The notes beneath the pieces are model-generated. The model had not been told where the DNA came from. It did not search any database and saw only the letters and a list, made by a program, of their open reading frames with translations. A stretch of 64,000 bases of DNA from Nioella nitratireducens (GTDB lineage Bacteria; Pseudomonadota; Alphaproteobacteria; Rhodobacterales; Rhodobacteraceae): the NCBI RefSeq assembly GCF_001879715.1, contig NZ_MNBW01000010.1, positions 1-64,000 on the forward strand, in the 5' to 3' direction. Position numbers and translations under genes: made by a program. Of the stretch, positions 34,302 through 42,604 are shown piece after piece. Each line of letters begins with the position of its first letter. Positions within the stretch are counted from its first letter, which is position 1.

Positions 34302-35552
34302 TCACTCCACGATCTCCGCCGTTTCGACGACCGCGTGGAACAGGACGTTGGCCCCGGCCTCGGCCCAGGCGGGGCTGATCTCTTCGGCCTCGTTATGGGA
34401 CAATCCATCGACACAGGGACACATGATCATCGCCGTGGGGGCCACATCATTGATCCAGCAAGCATCGTGACCCGCGCCCGAGACGATGTCCATATGGCTG
34501 TAGCCAAGGCGTTCGGCGGCATCGCGCACGGCCGCCACACAGCCGTCGTCAAAGGCGGGCGGGTCGAACTGGCCGACGATCTCGCACGAGAATTCCACCC
34601 CGATCTCTTCGCAAAGCTTGGGCGCGCGCTCCATCAACTCGTCGACCATGCCGTTCAGTTTGTCCAACAGGTGGGTGCGCATGTCGACGGTGCAGACCAC
34701 CTTGCCGGGGATGATGTTGCGGCTGTTGGGATAAACATCGATATGGCCGATCGCGCCCACGGCATTGGGCTGGTTCTTCATCGCGATTTCGTGGACCAGT
34801 TCGGTCACCAGCGCCAGACCGCGCCCGGCGTTCTTGCGCATGGCCATCGGGGTGGAACCGGTGTGGCTTTCCTTGCCGGTGATCGTGCATTCGATCCAGC
34901 GCAGCCCCTGCCCGTGGGTGACGACGCCGATATCCTTTTTCTCAGCTTCAAGGATGGGCCCCTGCTCGATATGCAACTCGAACATGGCGTGCATCTTGCG
35001 GTCGCCAACCGTTTCCGCGCCCTTCCAGCCGATCCGTTCCAACTCGTCGCCGAAACGCTTGCCCTCGGCATCGACGCGATCATAAGCCCAGTCCTGCGTG
35101 TGTTTCCCGGCAAAGACGCCAGATGCCAGCATGGCGGGCGCGAACCGCGTGCCCTCTTCGTTGGTCCAGTTCACCAGAACGATCGGGTGTTTGGTCTTGA
35201 TGCCAAGATCATTCATGGTGCGGAAGGCCTCCAAGCCGCCGAGCACGCCGAGCACCCCGTCATATTTCCCGCCCGTGGGCTGTGTGTCGATGTGGCTGCC
35301 CATATAGACCGGCAACGCATCCGGGTCGGTGCCCTCGCGGTAGGCAAACATGTTGCCCATCGTGTCGAGTCCCATGGAACAGCCCGCCTCTTCACACCAT
35401 GTCTGGAACAGGGCGCGGCCCTTGGCGTCGTCATCGGTCAGGGTCTGGCGGTTGTTGCCGCCCGCGACACCGGGGCCAATCTTGGCCATTTCCATCAGGC
35501 TGTCCCAAAGACGCGCACCGTTGATCTTGAGGTTTTCGCCGGGGGCGGACAT
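34302..35552 (-). CDS. hyuC: Zn-dependent hydrolase, probable beta-ureidopropionase (N-carbamoyl-beta-alanine amidohydrolase)
   Basis: A protein of 416 residues of the M20 peptidase/AllC/HyuC family. The dinuclear metal ligands are present: GSHIDTQPTGGKYDGVLGV, NEEGTRFAPAM, HIEQGPILE and GAGHDACW. In this operon it should release beta-alanine (or 3-aminoisobutyrate), CO2 and ammonia from the ureido acid made by HydA. It is the first gene downstream of the RutR operator and is divergent from the rutR-type gene. Confidence 0.9.
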   Translation of the reverse strand: MSAPGENLKINGARLWDSLMEMAKIGPGVAGGNNRQTLTDDDAKGRALFQTWCEEAGCSMGLDTMGNMFAYREGTDPDALPVYMGSHIDTQPTGGKYDGVLGVLGGLEAFRTMNDLGIKTKHPIVLVNWTNEEGTRFAPAMLASGVFAGKHTQDWAYDRVDAEGKRFGDELERIGWKGAETVGDRKMHAMFELHIEQGPILEAEKKDIGVVTHGQGLRWIECTITGKESHTGSTPMAMRKNAGRGLALVTELVHEIAMKNQPNAVGAIGHIDVYPNSRNIIPGKVVCTVDMRTHLLDKLNGMVDELMERAPKLCEEIGVEFSCEIVGQFDPPAFDDGCVAAVRDAAERLGYSHMDIVSGAGHDACWINDVAPTAMIMCPCVDGLSHNEAEEISPAWAEAGANVLFHAVVETAEIVE

Positions 35553-35673
35553 GTAAACTCTCCCTGTTGTTCACCAGACCTTGGCGGCCATCTTGTGGGG
35601 CGTCGGCCCCGCAAGCACGGGGTCGGCGCAGCCGCCCTTGCCACTCGGGCCGGGTCGCCTGCGCAATGCTGTT

Positions 35674-35689
35674 TTGACCAACTGGTCAA
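35674..35689. promoter_or_regulatory. RutR operator (perfect palindrome)
   Basis: TTGACCA-AC-TGGTCAA is identical in its arms to the E. coli RutR consensus TTGACCANNTGGTCAA. It lies between the divergent hyuC (122 bp to its ATG) and rutR-type gene (about 155 bp to its ATG). RutR releases DNA when it binds uracil or thymine, so uracil would be expected to induce the operon. Confidence 0.88.
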
Positions 35690-35844
35690 GAACACGCTAT
35701 CAAAGGTCAGGAGCCAGTCAAGAAATTGAATGCCCCGGCTTGCATAAACGCCAGTCCATTGGGCACAAGGCGGGCGTGGTGCAGGGGATGGCGGCACTGG
35801 AAGAACGCCCAATGCCGCCCGTCAAGGGCCGAGGACCGAGTGAG

Positions 35845-36468
35845 ATGACGAGTATGAAGATCAACACGCCCAAGACGCGCATCCAGCGCAAGAACACGCA
35901 GGCGATTCTGGACGCGGCCCTGGAGGTGTTTTCCCGGCAGGGGTTTCGCGGTGCGACGCTTGACCAGATCGCCACCGAGGCCGGGTTGTCGAAACCCAAC
36001 CTGCTTTATTATTTTCCCTCGAAAGAGGCGATCCATGTCACCCTGCTGACGCAGCTTATGACAACATGGCTCGACCCGCTGCGCGAAATGGACGCCGCGG
36101 GCGACCCGACCGAGGAATTGCTGGGCTATATGCGCCGCAAACTGGAGATGTCGCGCGACTTTCCCCGCGAAAGCCGCCTTTTCGCCAACGAGATCCTGCA
36201 AGGCGCGCCCCGCATGATCGGCGCACTGGAGGGCGAGTTGCGTGACCTGGTCGAAGAAAAATCCACCGTTATCCGCGGCTGGATCGCCGCGGGCAAGATC
36301 GCAGCGATGGACCCGCATCACCTGCTCTTCTCGATCTGGGCCATGACCCAGCACTACGCCGATTTCGACGTGCAGGTGCGCGCGGTTCTGGGACCGGGCC
36401 ATGACCCGTTGGCCGAGGCCGAGGGGTTTCTGACCACGCTGTTTACCAAACTGCTGCGGCCCGAATAG
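35845..36468 (+). CDS. rutR: TetR-family regulator of pyrimidine degradation (RutR type)
   Basis: A protein of 207 residues from the ATG at 35845, with GAGGA about 9 nt upstream; longer frames upstream are unlikely. N-terminal HTH: ILDAALEVFSRQGFRGATLDQIATEAGLSKPNLLYYFPSKEAIH. The C-terminal ligand domain (LFANEILQGAPRMIG, FSIWAMTQHYADFDVQVRAVLG) matches RutR as recalled. The divergent perfect RutR operator and the pyrimidine genes support the call. Confidence 0.92.
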   Translation: MTSMKINTPKTRIQRKNTQAILDAALEVFSRQGFRGATLDQIATEAGLSKPNLLYYFPSKEAIHVTLLTQLMTTWLDPLREMDAAGDPTEELLGYMRRKLEMSRDFPRESRLFANEILQGAPRMIGALEGELRDLVEEKSTVIRGWIAAGKIAAMDPHHLLFSIWAMTQHYADFDVQVRAVLGPGHDPLAEAEGFLTTLFTKLLRPE

Positions 36469-36469
36469 G

Positions 36470-36501
36470 CCCGCGTCCGGCCTATGGGCCGCAGACGCGG
36501 G
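36470..36501 (+). terminator. Long hairpin after rutR
   Basis: CCCGCGTC-CGGCC pairs with GGCCG-CA-GACGCGGG around a 4-nt loop, 13 bp with a 2-nt bulge. It starts right after the rutR stop. A T-run is missing. Confidence 0.5.
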
Positions 36502-36580
36502 GTCGGGTTGTGGGACGCCGCCCCTCAGACGGGCAGCGCCCAAGCGCCGAAGGAACGGGCGGGGCCGGGCTGGTCCCTCC

Positions 36581-37291
36581 CTAGCCGAACTGGAGGAACA
36601 ATCTGGAATAGGGCACTTTCAACCCGCCAACAGCCGTCCGCAGGGCAGCATCGTCTCCGGCTCGGGCCGCCGCCACGAACTGATCGACAGAGGCCTGCAT
36701 GGCCGCCGCAAGGGGGGCATATTCGGCGTTGTCGCGGGCCACGGCGGGCGGAGCCGACAGGACGTCGCGGGCCAGATAGGCGAGCACCGCGGAATGCTCC
36801 AACAGGCGTTGCCGGGCGGTCGCATCGACAAGGTCCAGATCCATTTCAAGGATCGCTTCCATCTCGGCGTGATAGGCGTTCATCCGGTCGGAAAAGGTCT
36901 CGATGTTGTTGCGGGCATGCAGCGAGCCAAGCGCCTCGCGGATGCCCTCCAAGGTGCCATGCGCCGCGGGCAGATCACCGGCAGCGACCTGCGTGGTCGC
37001 CGCATCAAGAATGGTCGTGACCTCTTCGATGGTCTCATCCCACATCGGATCGGCTTCGTATTGCGGCGGCGGGCTGGCACGGTATTGCGCCATCAACGCG
37101 GACCACGCGCTGTCCAATTGCCCCAGAACGGCCACGGAGCGTTCGGCATTGCCCGCGTTCGTTGCGAACAGGGCGGTTCGATACTGCGCATAGGCAGTGT
37201 CGTAGACCGATTCGAAATCCTCCACCGGACCGGCCATGGCCGGGGCGACATGAAGTGAAAGACTCAATGCGGTGGCAAGCAGGCGATTCAT
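36581..37291 (-). CDS. Periplasmic helical protein of unknown function
   Basis: A protein of 236 residues from the ATG at 37291. Signal peptide to about residue 20 (MNRLLATALSLSLHVAPAMA). The rest is predicted largely helical and acidic (VEDFESVYDTAYAQYRTALF, LDSAWSALMAQYRASPPPQYEADPMWDETIEEVTTIL) and ends in KVPYSRLFLQFG. It recalls a four-helix cytochrome c'-like layout, but no CxxCH heme motif is present. Not assigned to a family. The neighbours (rutR, TRAP transporter) give no clear role. Confidence 0.7.
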   Translation of the reverse strand: MNRLLATALSLSLHVAPAMAGPVEDFESVYDTAYAQYRTALFATNAGNAERSVAVLGQLDSAWSALMAQYRASPPPQYEADPMWDETIEEVTTILDAATTQVAAGDLPAAHGTLEGIREALGSLHARNNIETFSDRMNAYHAEMEAILEMDLDLVDATARQRLLEHSAVLAYLARDVLSAPPAVARDNAEYAPLAAAMQASVDQFVAAARAGDDAALRTAVGGLKVPYSRLFLQFG

Positions 37292-37430
37292 CTGTATTTC
37301 CCTTGGTAGATGGTCCGTTACGGTCAAGGCATACATCGCCGGTTGGATGACGCGTTGACATGGATCAGCCCGTCCAGAAAGCCGGGTGCCAAAGACCGCT
37401 CGCCGTGTCCAAGGCAGCAAGCGGCCTCAA

Positions 37431-37466
37431 ACGAAAACGGGCCCCGCGAAGGAGGCCCGTTTTTTT
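37431..37466. terminator. Bidirectional terminator after the TRAP operon
   Basis: ACGGGCC (37437-37443) pairs with GGCCCGT (37454-37460) and is followed by six T on the plus strand. AAAA before the stem gives TTTTCG on the minus strand. It can therefore end the minus-strand TRAP operon. Confidence 0.7.
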
Positions 37467-37478
37467 CATGTGATGCTG

Positions 37479-39836
37479 TCAGTTGTTCGGCAGCAGGTCC
37501 GGCACGATGGTCACGATATCGGGGAACCACCAAAGGATCGCCAGCCCCAGAACCTGGATCAGCACGAAGGGAATGACCCCGCGATAGATATGTCCGGTGG
37601 TCACGCTCGCCGGGGCCACCCCGCGCAAGTAGAACAGCGCGAAGCCGAACGGTGGCGTCAGGAAGCTGGTTTGCAGGTTCACCGCGATCATGATCGTCAC
37701 CCATTTCGGGTCCATCGTGCCGCCGTAGATGACCGGCCCCACGATGGGAATGACGATGTAAATGATTTCGAGGAAGTCCAGCACGAACCCGAGCAGGAAC
37801 AGGATTCCCATAACCAGCAGGAAGACAACCCATTCTTCATCGAAGCTGCGCAGGAAGGCCTGGATATAGTGCTCGCCCCCGAAAGAGATCACCACGAGGT
37901 TCAGCAACTGAGACCCGATCAGGATGGTGAAGACCATCGACGTCACCTTGGCGGTTTCCCGCACGATCGGTGTCAGCACCTTGCCTTTCAGCAACACCCA
38001 GCACCCGTAGAGCAGCCCGAACAGCGCAAAGTGATAGGCCGCCAGCGTGATCAGGTAAGCGATCCAGTCCTGCACGGCCACATCGCTGCGGGTCACCCGC
38101 AGATCGAAGTTGATGCCGAAGAGGATCATGACCACGATCGACAGGCTCGCCCATAGGATCACCTTGCCCGACTTGTTGTCCTCGGTCAGCTTGCGGTAGG
38201 CCGCCAGCATGATCGCCCCACCAGCCCCAAGAGCCGCGGCGGGCGTCGGGTTGGTGATACCGCCGAGGATCGAGCCGAGCACGGCCACGATCAGGACCAG
38301 CGGCGGGAAGACCACGCGCAGGAGATCGTTGGTTGCCAGCCGCTTCATCCCTTCCACGACCCCATACATCGTCACCGCGAAGGGGATGGCGAGGATCAGG
38401 AAGGTCGTGCCCGGAGTGGTATTTGGACCAATGGCCACGATGTCCGTAACGAAGGCGGCAACCACCCCGAGACCACCGATGATCAGCGGGCGCGGATCGG
38501 CCGACGGCATGATGCCGCGCGCGGTGGCCAGCACCAAGGACAGCAGCAGGAACAAGACCGCAACACCGGTGCCGATGGGCGCGATGTTGGACAGGGCGTC
38601 CGAGCGGGCCGTTGCCATTTCCTCGTCGCTGCGGGCATGTGATTGCTCGGCCCCGCCGGATGCGTCGATGGCCGCCTGTTGGGCGACGGCGGCATCCCAT
38701 GCCTCTTGCCCGTGCAGGTCGATCATCGCGGCCCGGCAGGTGTCGGACACGGTGGTGCGCAGATCGGCGGTGTCCCCGGCCTCGGAATAGGACGAGATGA
38801 ACACCGACTGGCTGCCCACAAGACCCGCCTGTCCGGCCAGCACGATCGCAAGTATCAGCGCCACCGGCACGCCGAGGAACCAGGTCAGCGCCTCATTGCG
38901 GGTCACAACCTCGCCGGTGCCGCCTTCGCTGATGACGGCGGGCGCCTTGGACGGGTTGAGCAACGCATATCCAAAGGCATAAGCGCCATAAAGGAACGCC
39001 AGGAACACGCCGGGCAGCAGCGCCGCCTGAAAGAGCGTGCCGACCGACAGAACCGCCGGCTGGCCCAGATAGGTCAGCGCGTCACGGCAGCCCGCCGCGA
39101 TGGCACGGCTTTCCTGCCCGATGGAATAGAGATCCCCGGCCAGAGTGCCCAGAAGCACGATCACGATGGACGGCGGAATGATCTGCCCCAGCGTGCCCGA
39201 GGCGGCGATCACGCCCGTCGCCAGTTCCGGGCTGTAGTTGTTGCGCAGCATGGTGGGCAGGGCCAGCAGACCCATGGTCACCACGGTCGCGCCGACAATC
39301 CCGGTCGAGGCCGCCAGAAACGCGCCCACGATAACAATGGACACGGCCAGACCGCCGGGCAGCGGGCCGAAGACCCGCGCCATGGTGGTCAGCAGATCGT
39401 TTGCGATCTTGGAGCGTTCCAGCGTGATGCCCATCATCACGAACATCAGAACGGCCAGCAAAGTCTCGATCGACTGGCCCGCGATGACGCGTTCGTTCAT
39501 GCGGTTGACGATGAAGCCGAGATTGCGGTCCAGTGCCTGTTCCCATCCGCCGGGGAACAGGTGTTCTTCGACCCTTGGCAAATCCGGGTATCGGAATATC
39601 GAGATCGATTCCCGCGTTATCCCCTCTGCCAGAAGCGATGCGTAATCCGCCGAGCCGGTGTCGATGGCGGCGTGAATGAGAAGCCCCGCATTGTCCAGCG
39701 CGGCGATGATTCCGAAGGAAATCACACCTGCCCCACCGATGGCAAAGGCCACCGGGAAGCCGGTCATGATGCCTCCGAAGAGACAGAGGAAGACCACGAT
39801 CAGGCCGACCTCGACTCCGTCAAGTCCGAATAGCAT
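37479..39836 (-). CDS. TRAP transporter large permease subunit (DctM/TakM type, extended)
   Basis: A protein of 785 residues, far longer than the common 430. The DctM fold begins with GLIVVFLCLFGGIMTGFPVAFAIGG. DctM motifs include GLLALPTMLRNNYSPELATGVIAASGTLGQIIPPSI and, much later, ILGGITNPTPAAALGAGG. Between these lies an insert (about residues 300-500) with extra helices and a polar periplasmic loop (SEAGDTADLRTTVSDTC...). It is the last gene of a dctP-dctQ-dctM operon that imports an organic acid using the Na+ or proton gradient. Confidence 0.9.
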   Translation of the reverse strand: MLFGLDGVEVGLIVVFLCLFGGIMTGFPVAFAIGGAGVISFGIIAALDNAGLLIHAAIDTGSADYASLLAEGITRESISIFRYPDLPRVEEHLFPGGWEQALDRNLGFIVNRMNERVIAGQSIETLLAVLMFVMMGITLERSKIANDLLTTMARVFGPLPGGLAVSIVIVGAFLAASTGIVGATVVTMGLLALPTMLRNNYSPELATGVIAASGTLGQIIPPSIVIVLLGTLAGDLYSIGQESRAIAAGCRDALTYLGQPAVLSVGTLFQAALLPGVFLAFLYGAYAFGYALLNPSKAPAVISEGGTGEVVTRNEALTWFLGVPVALILAIVLAGQAGLVGSQSVFISSYSEAGDTADLRTTVSDTCRAAMIDLHGQEAWDAAVAQQAAIDASGGAEQSHARSDEEMATARSDALSNIAPIGTGVAVLFLLLSLVLATARGIMPSADPRPLIIGGLGVVAAFVTDIVAIGPNTTPGTTFLILAIPFAVTMYGVVEGMKRLATNDLLRVVFPPLVLIVAVLGSILGGITNPTPAAALGAGGAIMLAAYRKLTEDNKSGKVILWASLSIVVMILFGINFDLRVTRSDVAVQDWIAYLITLAAYHFALFGLLYGCWVLLKGKVLTPIVRETAKVTSMVFTILIGSQLLNLVVISFGGEHYIQAFLRSFDEEWVVFLLVMGILFLLGFVLDFLEIIYIVIPIVGPVIYGGTMDPKWVTIMIAVNLQTSFLTPPFGFALFYLRGVAPASVTTGHIYRGVIPFVLIQVLGLAILWWFPDIVTIVPDLLPNN

Positions 39837-39851
39837 TAGTCCCTCGTCCCC

Positions 39852-40784
39852 TTAATGTGCGCCTTCGTAGGCTTCTTCGCCCTCGCCAAGCGTGTCTTTG
39901 TCCTGATAGCGCCCAATGGATTCTTCGCCTTCGGCCCATTCCAGGAAAGAGCGCCAGAAGAACGCCATGGCCTGAAGGAAGACCAACGCGCAGTATCCGA
40001 TGATCATGATCTTGAAGACGAAATAGGCGTTGAAGCCGTTGGGGCTGAACCCGATGGTTTCCACGTTCCAGCGCAACGCCCGGGCCTGCATCATCAGCCG
40101 GTCCAGCGCCGCCCCCGCGTTCGGGTTCGGCGTCACCAGATGGCGCCACAGGAAGAACCACGCATACATCCATGTCAGCGTGACCACCGGCATCATGAAG
40201 AAGATCGAGCCGAACATGTCGATCATGCGCTTGGTGCGGTGGCTGACCGCGGCGTAGACGAGGTCCACCCGCACATGTCCGCCCTGCACGAAGGTGTAGG
40301 TGACACAGAGCGCGACGATCATGGCGTTATAGAGTTTCAGTTCTTCCGAGAACCAGCTCAGGTCATGGGTGAAGCTCAGGCCACCCGGGCCGAACGAGAT
40401 TTCCGCCACCCGAAAGATCCGTTGCAGAAACACGATAATGATCTGTTGCAGCACCATGATCAGGCCGGCCCAAGCGAAAAACCGGCCGACTCCATTGGCC
40501 AGCCCTTCAAGCCCGCGCACGAGACCCCACATGAAGCTGCGTTTCCAGATCCCGATCGCGGTCAGCACCAGGAATGTGGTGAACACCACGAAGAAAAACT
40601 CGACCGACCCGCCGTAGTAGATGAAACGCGCCAGAGATTGCTTGATCTCAAGGGCCCGCTCGCCTTCGGCATTGGCCCATCCGCCAAGCCATGCCAGCCA
40701 CGACCCCGGATGCGTAATCGCATAGCCGAGATTGTAGAAGGACATGGCGATATTCTCCAGCGCCCAGAGAATGCCATCGAACAT
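39852..40784 (-). CDS. TRAP transporter small permease subunit (DctQ type)
   Basis: A protein of 310 residues, longer than the usual 160-230. The N-terminal part contains two or more extra hydrophobic segments (FFFVVFTTFLVLTAIGIW). The DctQ domain is represented by FFAWAGLIMVLQQIIIVFLQRIF, HVRVDLVYAAVSHRTKRMIDMFGSIFFMMPVV and GYCALVFLQAMAFFWRSFLEW. It lies 15 bp upstream of the large subunit and 125 bp after dctP. Confidence 0.88.
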   Translation of the reverse strand: MFDGILWALENIAMSFYNLGYAITHPGSWLAWLGGWANAEGERALEIKQSLARFIYYGGSVEFFFVVFTTFLVLTAIGIWKRSFMWGLVRGLEGLANGVGRFFAWAGLIMVLQQIIIVFLQRIFRVAEISFGPGGLSFTHDLSWFSEELKLYNAMIVALCVTYTFVQGGHVRVDLVYAAVSHRTKRMIDMFGSIFFMMPVVTLTWMYAWFFLWRHLVTPNPNAGAALDRLMMQARALRWNVETIGFSPNGFNAYFVFKIMIIGYCALVFLQAMAFFWRSFLEWAEGEESIGRYQDKDTLGEGEEAYEGAH

Positions 40785-40909
40785 GAAGATGCTCCCCGTT
40801 GGACCGTCCCGGCGCTGTCAGCGCCCCCCGAAGCGGTCTGAAATGACGCCACCGCCCCCCGACTTTTCGGCCGGGGGGCGGGGCTTGTTCATTGGTCCGT
40901 CACACCGGC

Positions 40910-41992
40910 TTAGCCGAGCACACGGTCACGCTGCGCGCGATAGGTGCCTTCCGACGCCTGGATCCAGGCCGAAGAGGCTGCCATCGACTCCATCGCGCTG
41001 TTGCGGATGCGGGCGAACAGTTCGTCGCTCATGTTTTCGTCGAGCACTTCCTGCGACGCACGACCGAACGCATCCCAGACCGAGTCGGGGAAGGAGCGGA
41101 CCTGCACGCCACCGGCAACCAGCTGCTGAAGTGCCGCACCGTTGTTGGTGAGAAACTGGGCGAGGTTCCACTGGTGACATTCGGCAGCAGCGACTTCGCA
41201 GATCTTCTGCTGTGCCGGGGTGAAGCTGTCGAACACGTCGCGGTTGAAGGCGACCGACAGGCCGGCGCCCGGCTCGTGGAAGCCAGCGGTGTAGTAGATC
41301 TGGGTGATTTCCTGGAAACCCGCCGATTGGTCCGCCCAGGGACCGATCCACTCGGTGCCGTCGATCGCGCCAGAGGCCAGCGCCTGGTAGACTTCGCCGC
41401 CGGGCAGGTTCTGCACCGATGCGCCAAGGCGACCAAGGGCCTGACCGCCAAGACCGGGCATACGGAAGCGCAGGCCCTGGAAGTCTTCGGGGCCGGTGAT
41501 CTCGTTGCGGAACCAACCGCCAGACTGCGCGCCGGTGTTGCCACCGAGGAACGACTTGAGGCCGAAGATCTGGCCCAGTTCGTCATGAAGTTCCTGGCCA
41601 CCCGCGTGGTAGTACCAGTCAGCCAGTTCCTGCGCGGTCATGCCGAAGGGAACGGCGGTGAAGAACGCGTAGCCGGGATGCTGGTTCACGAAATAGTAGT
41701 CTGCACCGTGATACATGTCGGCCTGACCAGAACTGACGGCGTCGAACACTTCGAACGCACCGACAAGCTCGCCTGCGGCGCGCACATCGACGGTCAGCTG
41801 ACCGTCCGTCATTTCGGTGATCGAGTTGGCGACATGCATCGCGGCGTCATGCACACCGGCCAGACCGCGACCCCAGGTCGTGACCATGGTCAGTGTCCGA
41901 TTGCCTTGCGCGTAAAGCGGTGCAGCCAGCGTGGTCGACGCGGCAGCAGCCGTGCCGATTGCAGACGTTCTCAGAAAAGAACGACGATCCAT
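40910..41992 (-). CDS. TRAP transporter substrate-binding protein (DctP, TakP-like)
   Basis: A protein of 360 residues. A Tat-type leader (MDRRSFLRTSAIGTAAA...LAAPLYAQ) is followed by the DctP fold. Segments ADYYFVNQHPGYAFFTAVPFG, GGNTGAQSGGWFRNEI and GTEWIGPWAD match the TakP group as recalled; R. sphaeroides TakP binds alpha-keto acids. The gene is first of the TRAP operon and lies upstream of, and divergent from, the acetolactate synthase gene. Keto acids are therefore a reasonable but unproven ligand class. Confidence 0.9.
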   Translation of the reverse strand: MDRRSFLRTSAIGTAAAASTTLAAPLYAQGNRTLTMVTTWGRGLAGVHDAAMHVANSITEMTDGQLTVDVRAAGELVGAFEVFDAVSSGQADMYHGADYYFVNQHPGYAFFTAVPFGMTAQELADWYYHAGGQELHDELGQIFGLKSFLGGNTGAQSGGWFRNEITGPEDFQGLRFRMPGLGGQALGRLGASVQNLPGGEVYQALASGAIDGTEWIGPWADQSAGFQEITQIYYTAGFHEPGAGLSVAFNRDVFDSFTPAQQKICEVAAAECHQWNLAQFLTNNGAALQQLVAGGVQVRSFPDSVWDAFGRASQEVLDENMSDELFARIRNSAMESMAASSAWIQASEGTYRAQRDRVLG

Positions 41993-42379
41993 ATGGTATC
42001 CTCCCCATTTGGCAGTCCACGACCCCCGTTGAGCCGCAGATCTAGGTTATTAGTGAAGGCACGTTACCGAAGCCTCGGTTTTGAACAAACCTTAAATTCG
42101 GTCGTTTGGCCAGAAAATTGTAAAATCTTCTTACCAATATGGCTCGAAAAAGTGTCGCACCCCTTGCTCTGCCGCCCAGTTTGGGGCGCAACGCGGCCCT
42201 TTCAGTGCCGTCAGCCCAGGCCGCAGATGGCGCAGCCAGCCCGGAACAACGGCGGCGGCGGCCCCCAATTGCCGCGGCTTGTGTGGGCAGCCGACGCGGC
42301 CCATTGCGCGGCCACGGCATCTTGGGACAGAAAGTTGCTGAAAAACGCCACCCCGCGACATTCTTTCGGCCATGTGCGC
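41993..42379. other. Long intergenic region between TRAP dctP and the ilv leader
   Basis: No convincing gene is seen. It must hold the promoter of the minus-strand TRAP operon. A stretch at 42114-42134 (ATTGTAAAATCTTCTTACCAA) matches the 6782-6802 palindrome at 16 of 21 positions, with one arm degraded. The open frames between 42139 and 42462 have poor codon character and no family resemblance. Confidence 0.45.
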
Positions 42380-42407
42380 TTGACGATGTTTTTCAGCCGT
42401 GCATAAG
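42380..42407 (+). promoter_or_regulatory. Candidate promoter for the ilv leader and ilvB
   Basis: TTGACG (42380-42385) and CATAAG (42402-42407) are separated by 16 bp. They are followed within 15 bp by the leader-peptide ribosome site. The match to a housekeeping sigma promoter is fair only. Confidence 0.4.
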
Positions 42408-42437
42408 CTGCCGCCACTTGCAGAAAGGAGCCCGCGA

Positions 42438-42485
42438 ATGCTTGGCATTCTCGTACTTGTAGGACACACGCGCATGGGTCGGTAA
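42438..42485 (+). CDS. ilvB leader peptide (branched-chain amino acid attenuator)
   Basis: A 15-codon frame, MLGILVLVGHTRMGR, with AGAAAGGAG 7 nt upstream. Six of its first eight residues are Leu, Ile or Val, the products of the pathway. Its last codons overlap the first arm of the hairpin at 42471, and a terminator hairpin follows. This is the classical ribosome-mediated attenuation layout, in which starvation for charged Leu/Ile/Val tRNA would stall the ribosome and let transcription reach ilvB. Confidence 0.85.
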   Translation: MLGILVLVGHTRMGR

Positions 42486-42536
42486 CGGCATCCATACTGG
42501 AAACCCATGCGCCCCCGTCAGACCGGGGGCTTTTTT
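42471..42536 (+). promoter_or_regulatory. Attenuator structure of ilvB
   Basis: Arm CGCATGGGT (42471-42479) pairs perfectly with ACCCATGCG (42503-42511). A terminator follows: GCCCCCG (42511-42517) / CGGGGGC (42524-42530), loop TCAGAC, then six T (42531-42536). The two stems share G42511, so they adjoin and could be alternative or stacked. ilvB starts 68 bp after the T-run. Confidence 0.82.
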
Positions 42537-42604
42537 ATGCGACAAAGACCGGACCCAAACGATGACATGCCCATGAGGGGCAGCGGCTGGAAGGAGCAAA
42601 AGCC

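Noticed and set aside
42139-42462. Open frames in the region before the ilv leader
   Set aside because: No ribosome site, no family similarity and composition like shadow frames; the region is better explained as regulatory.
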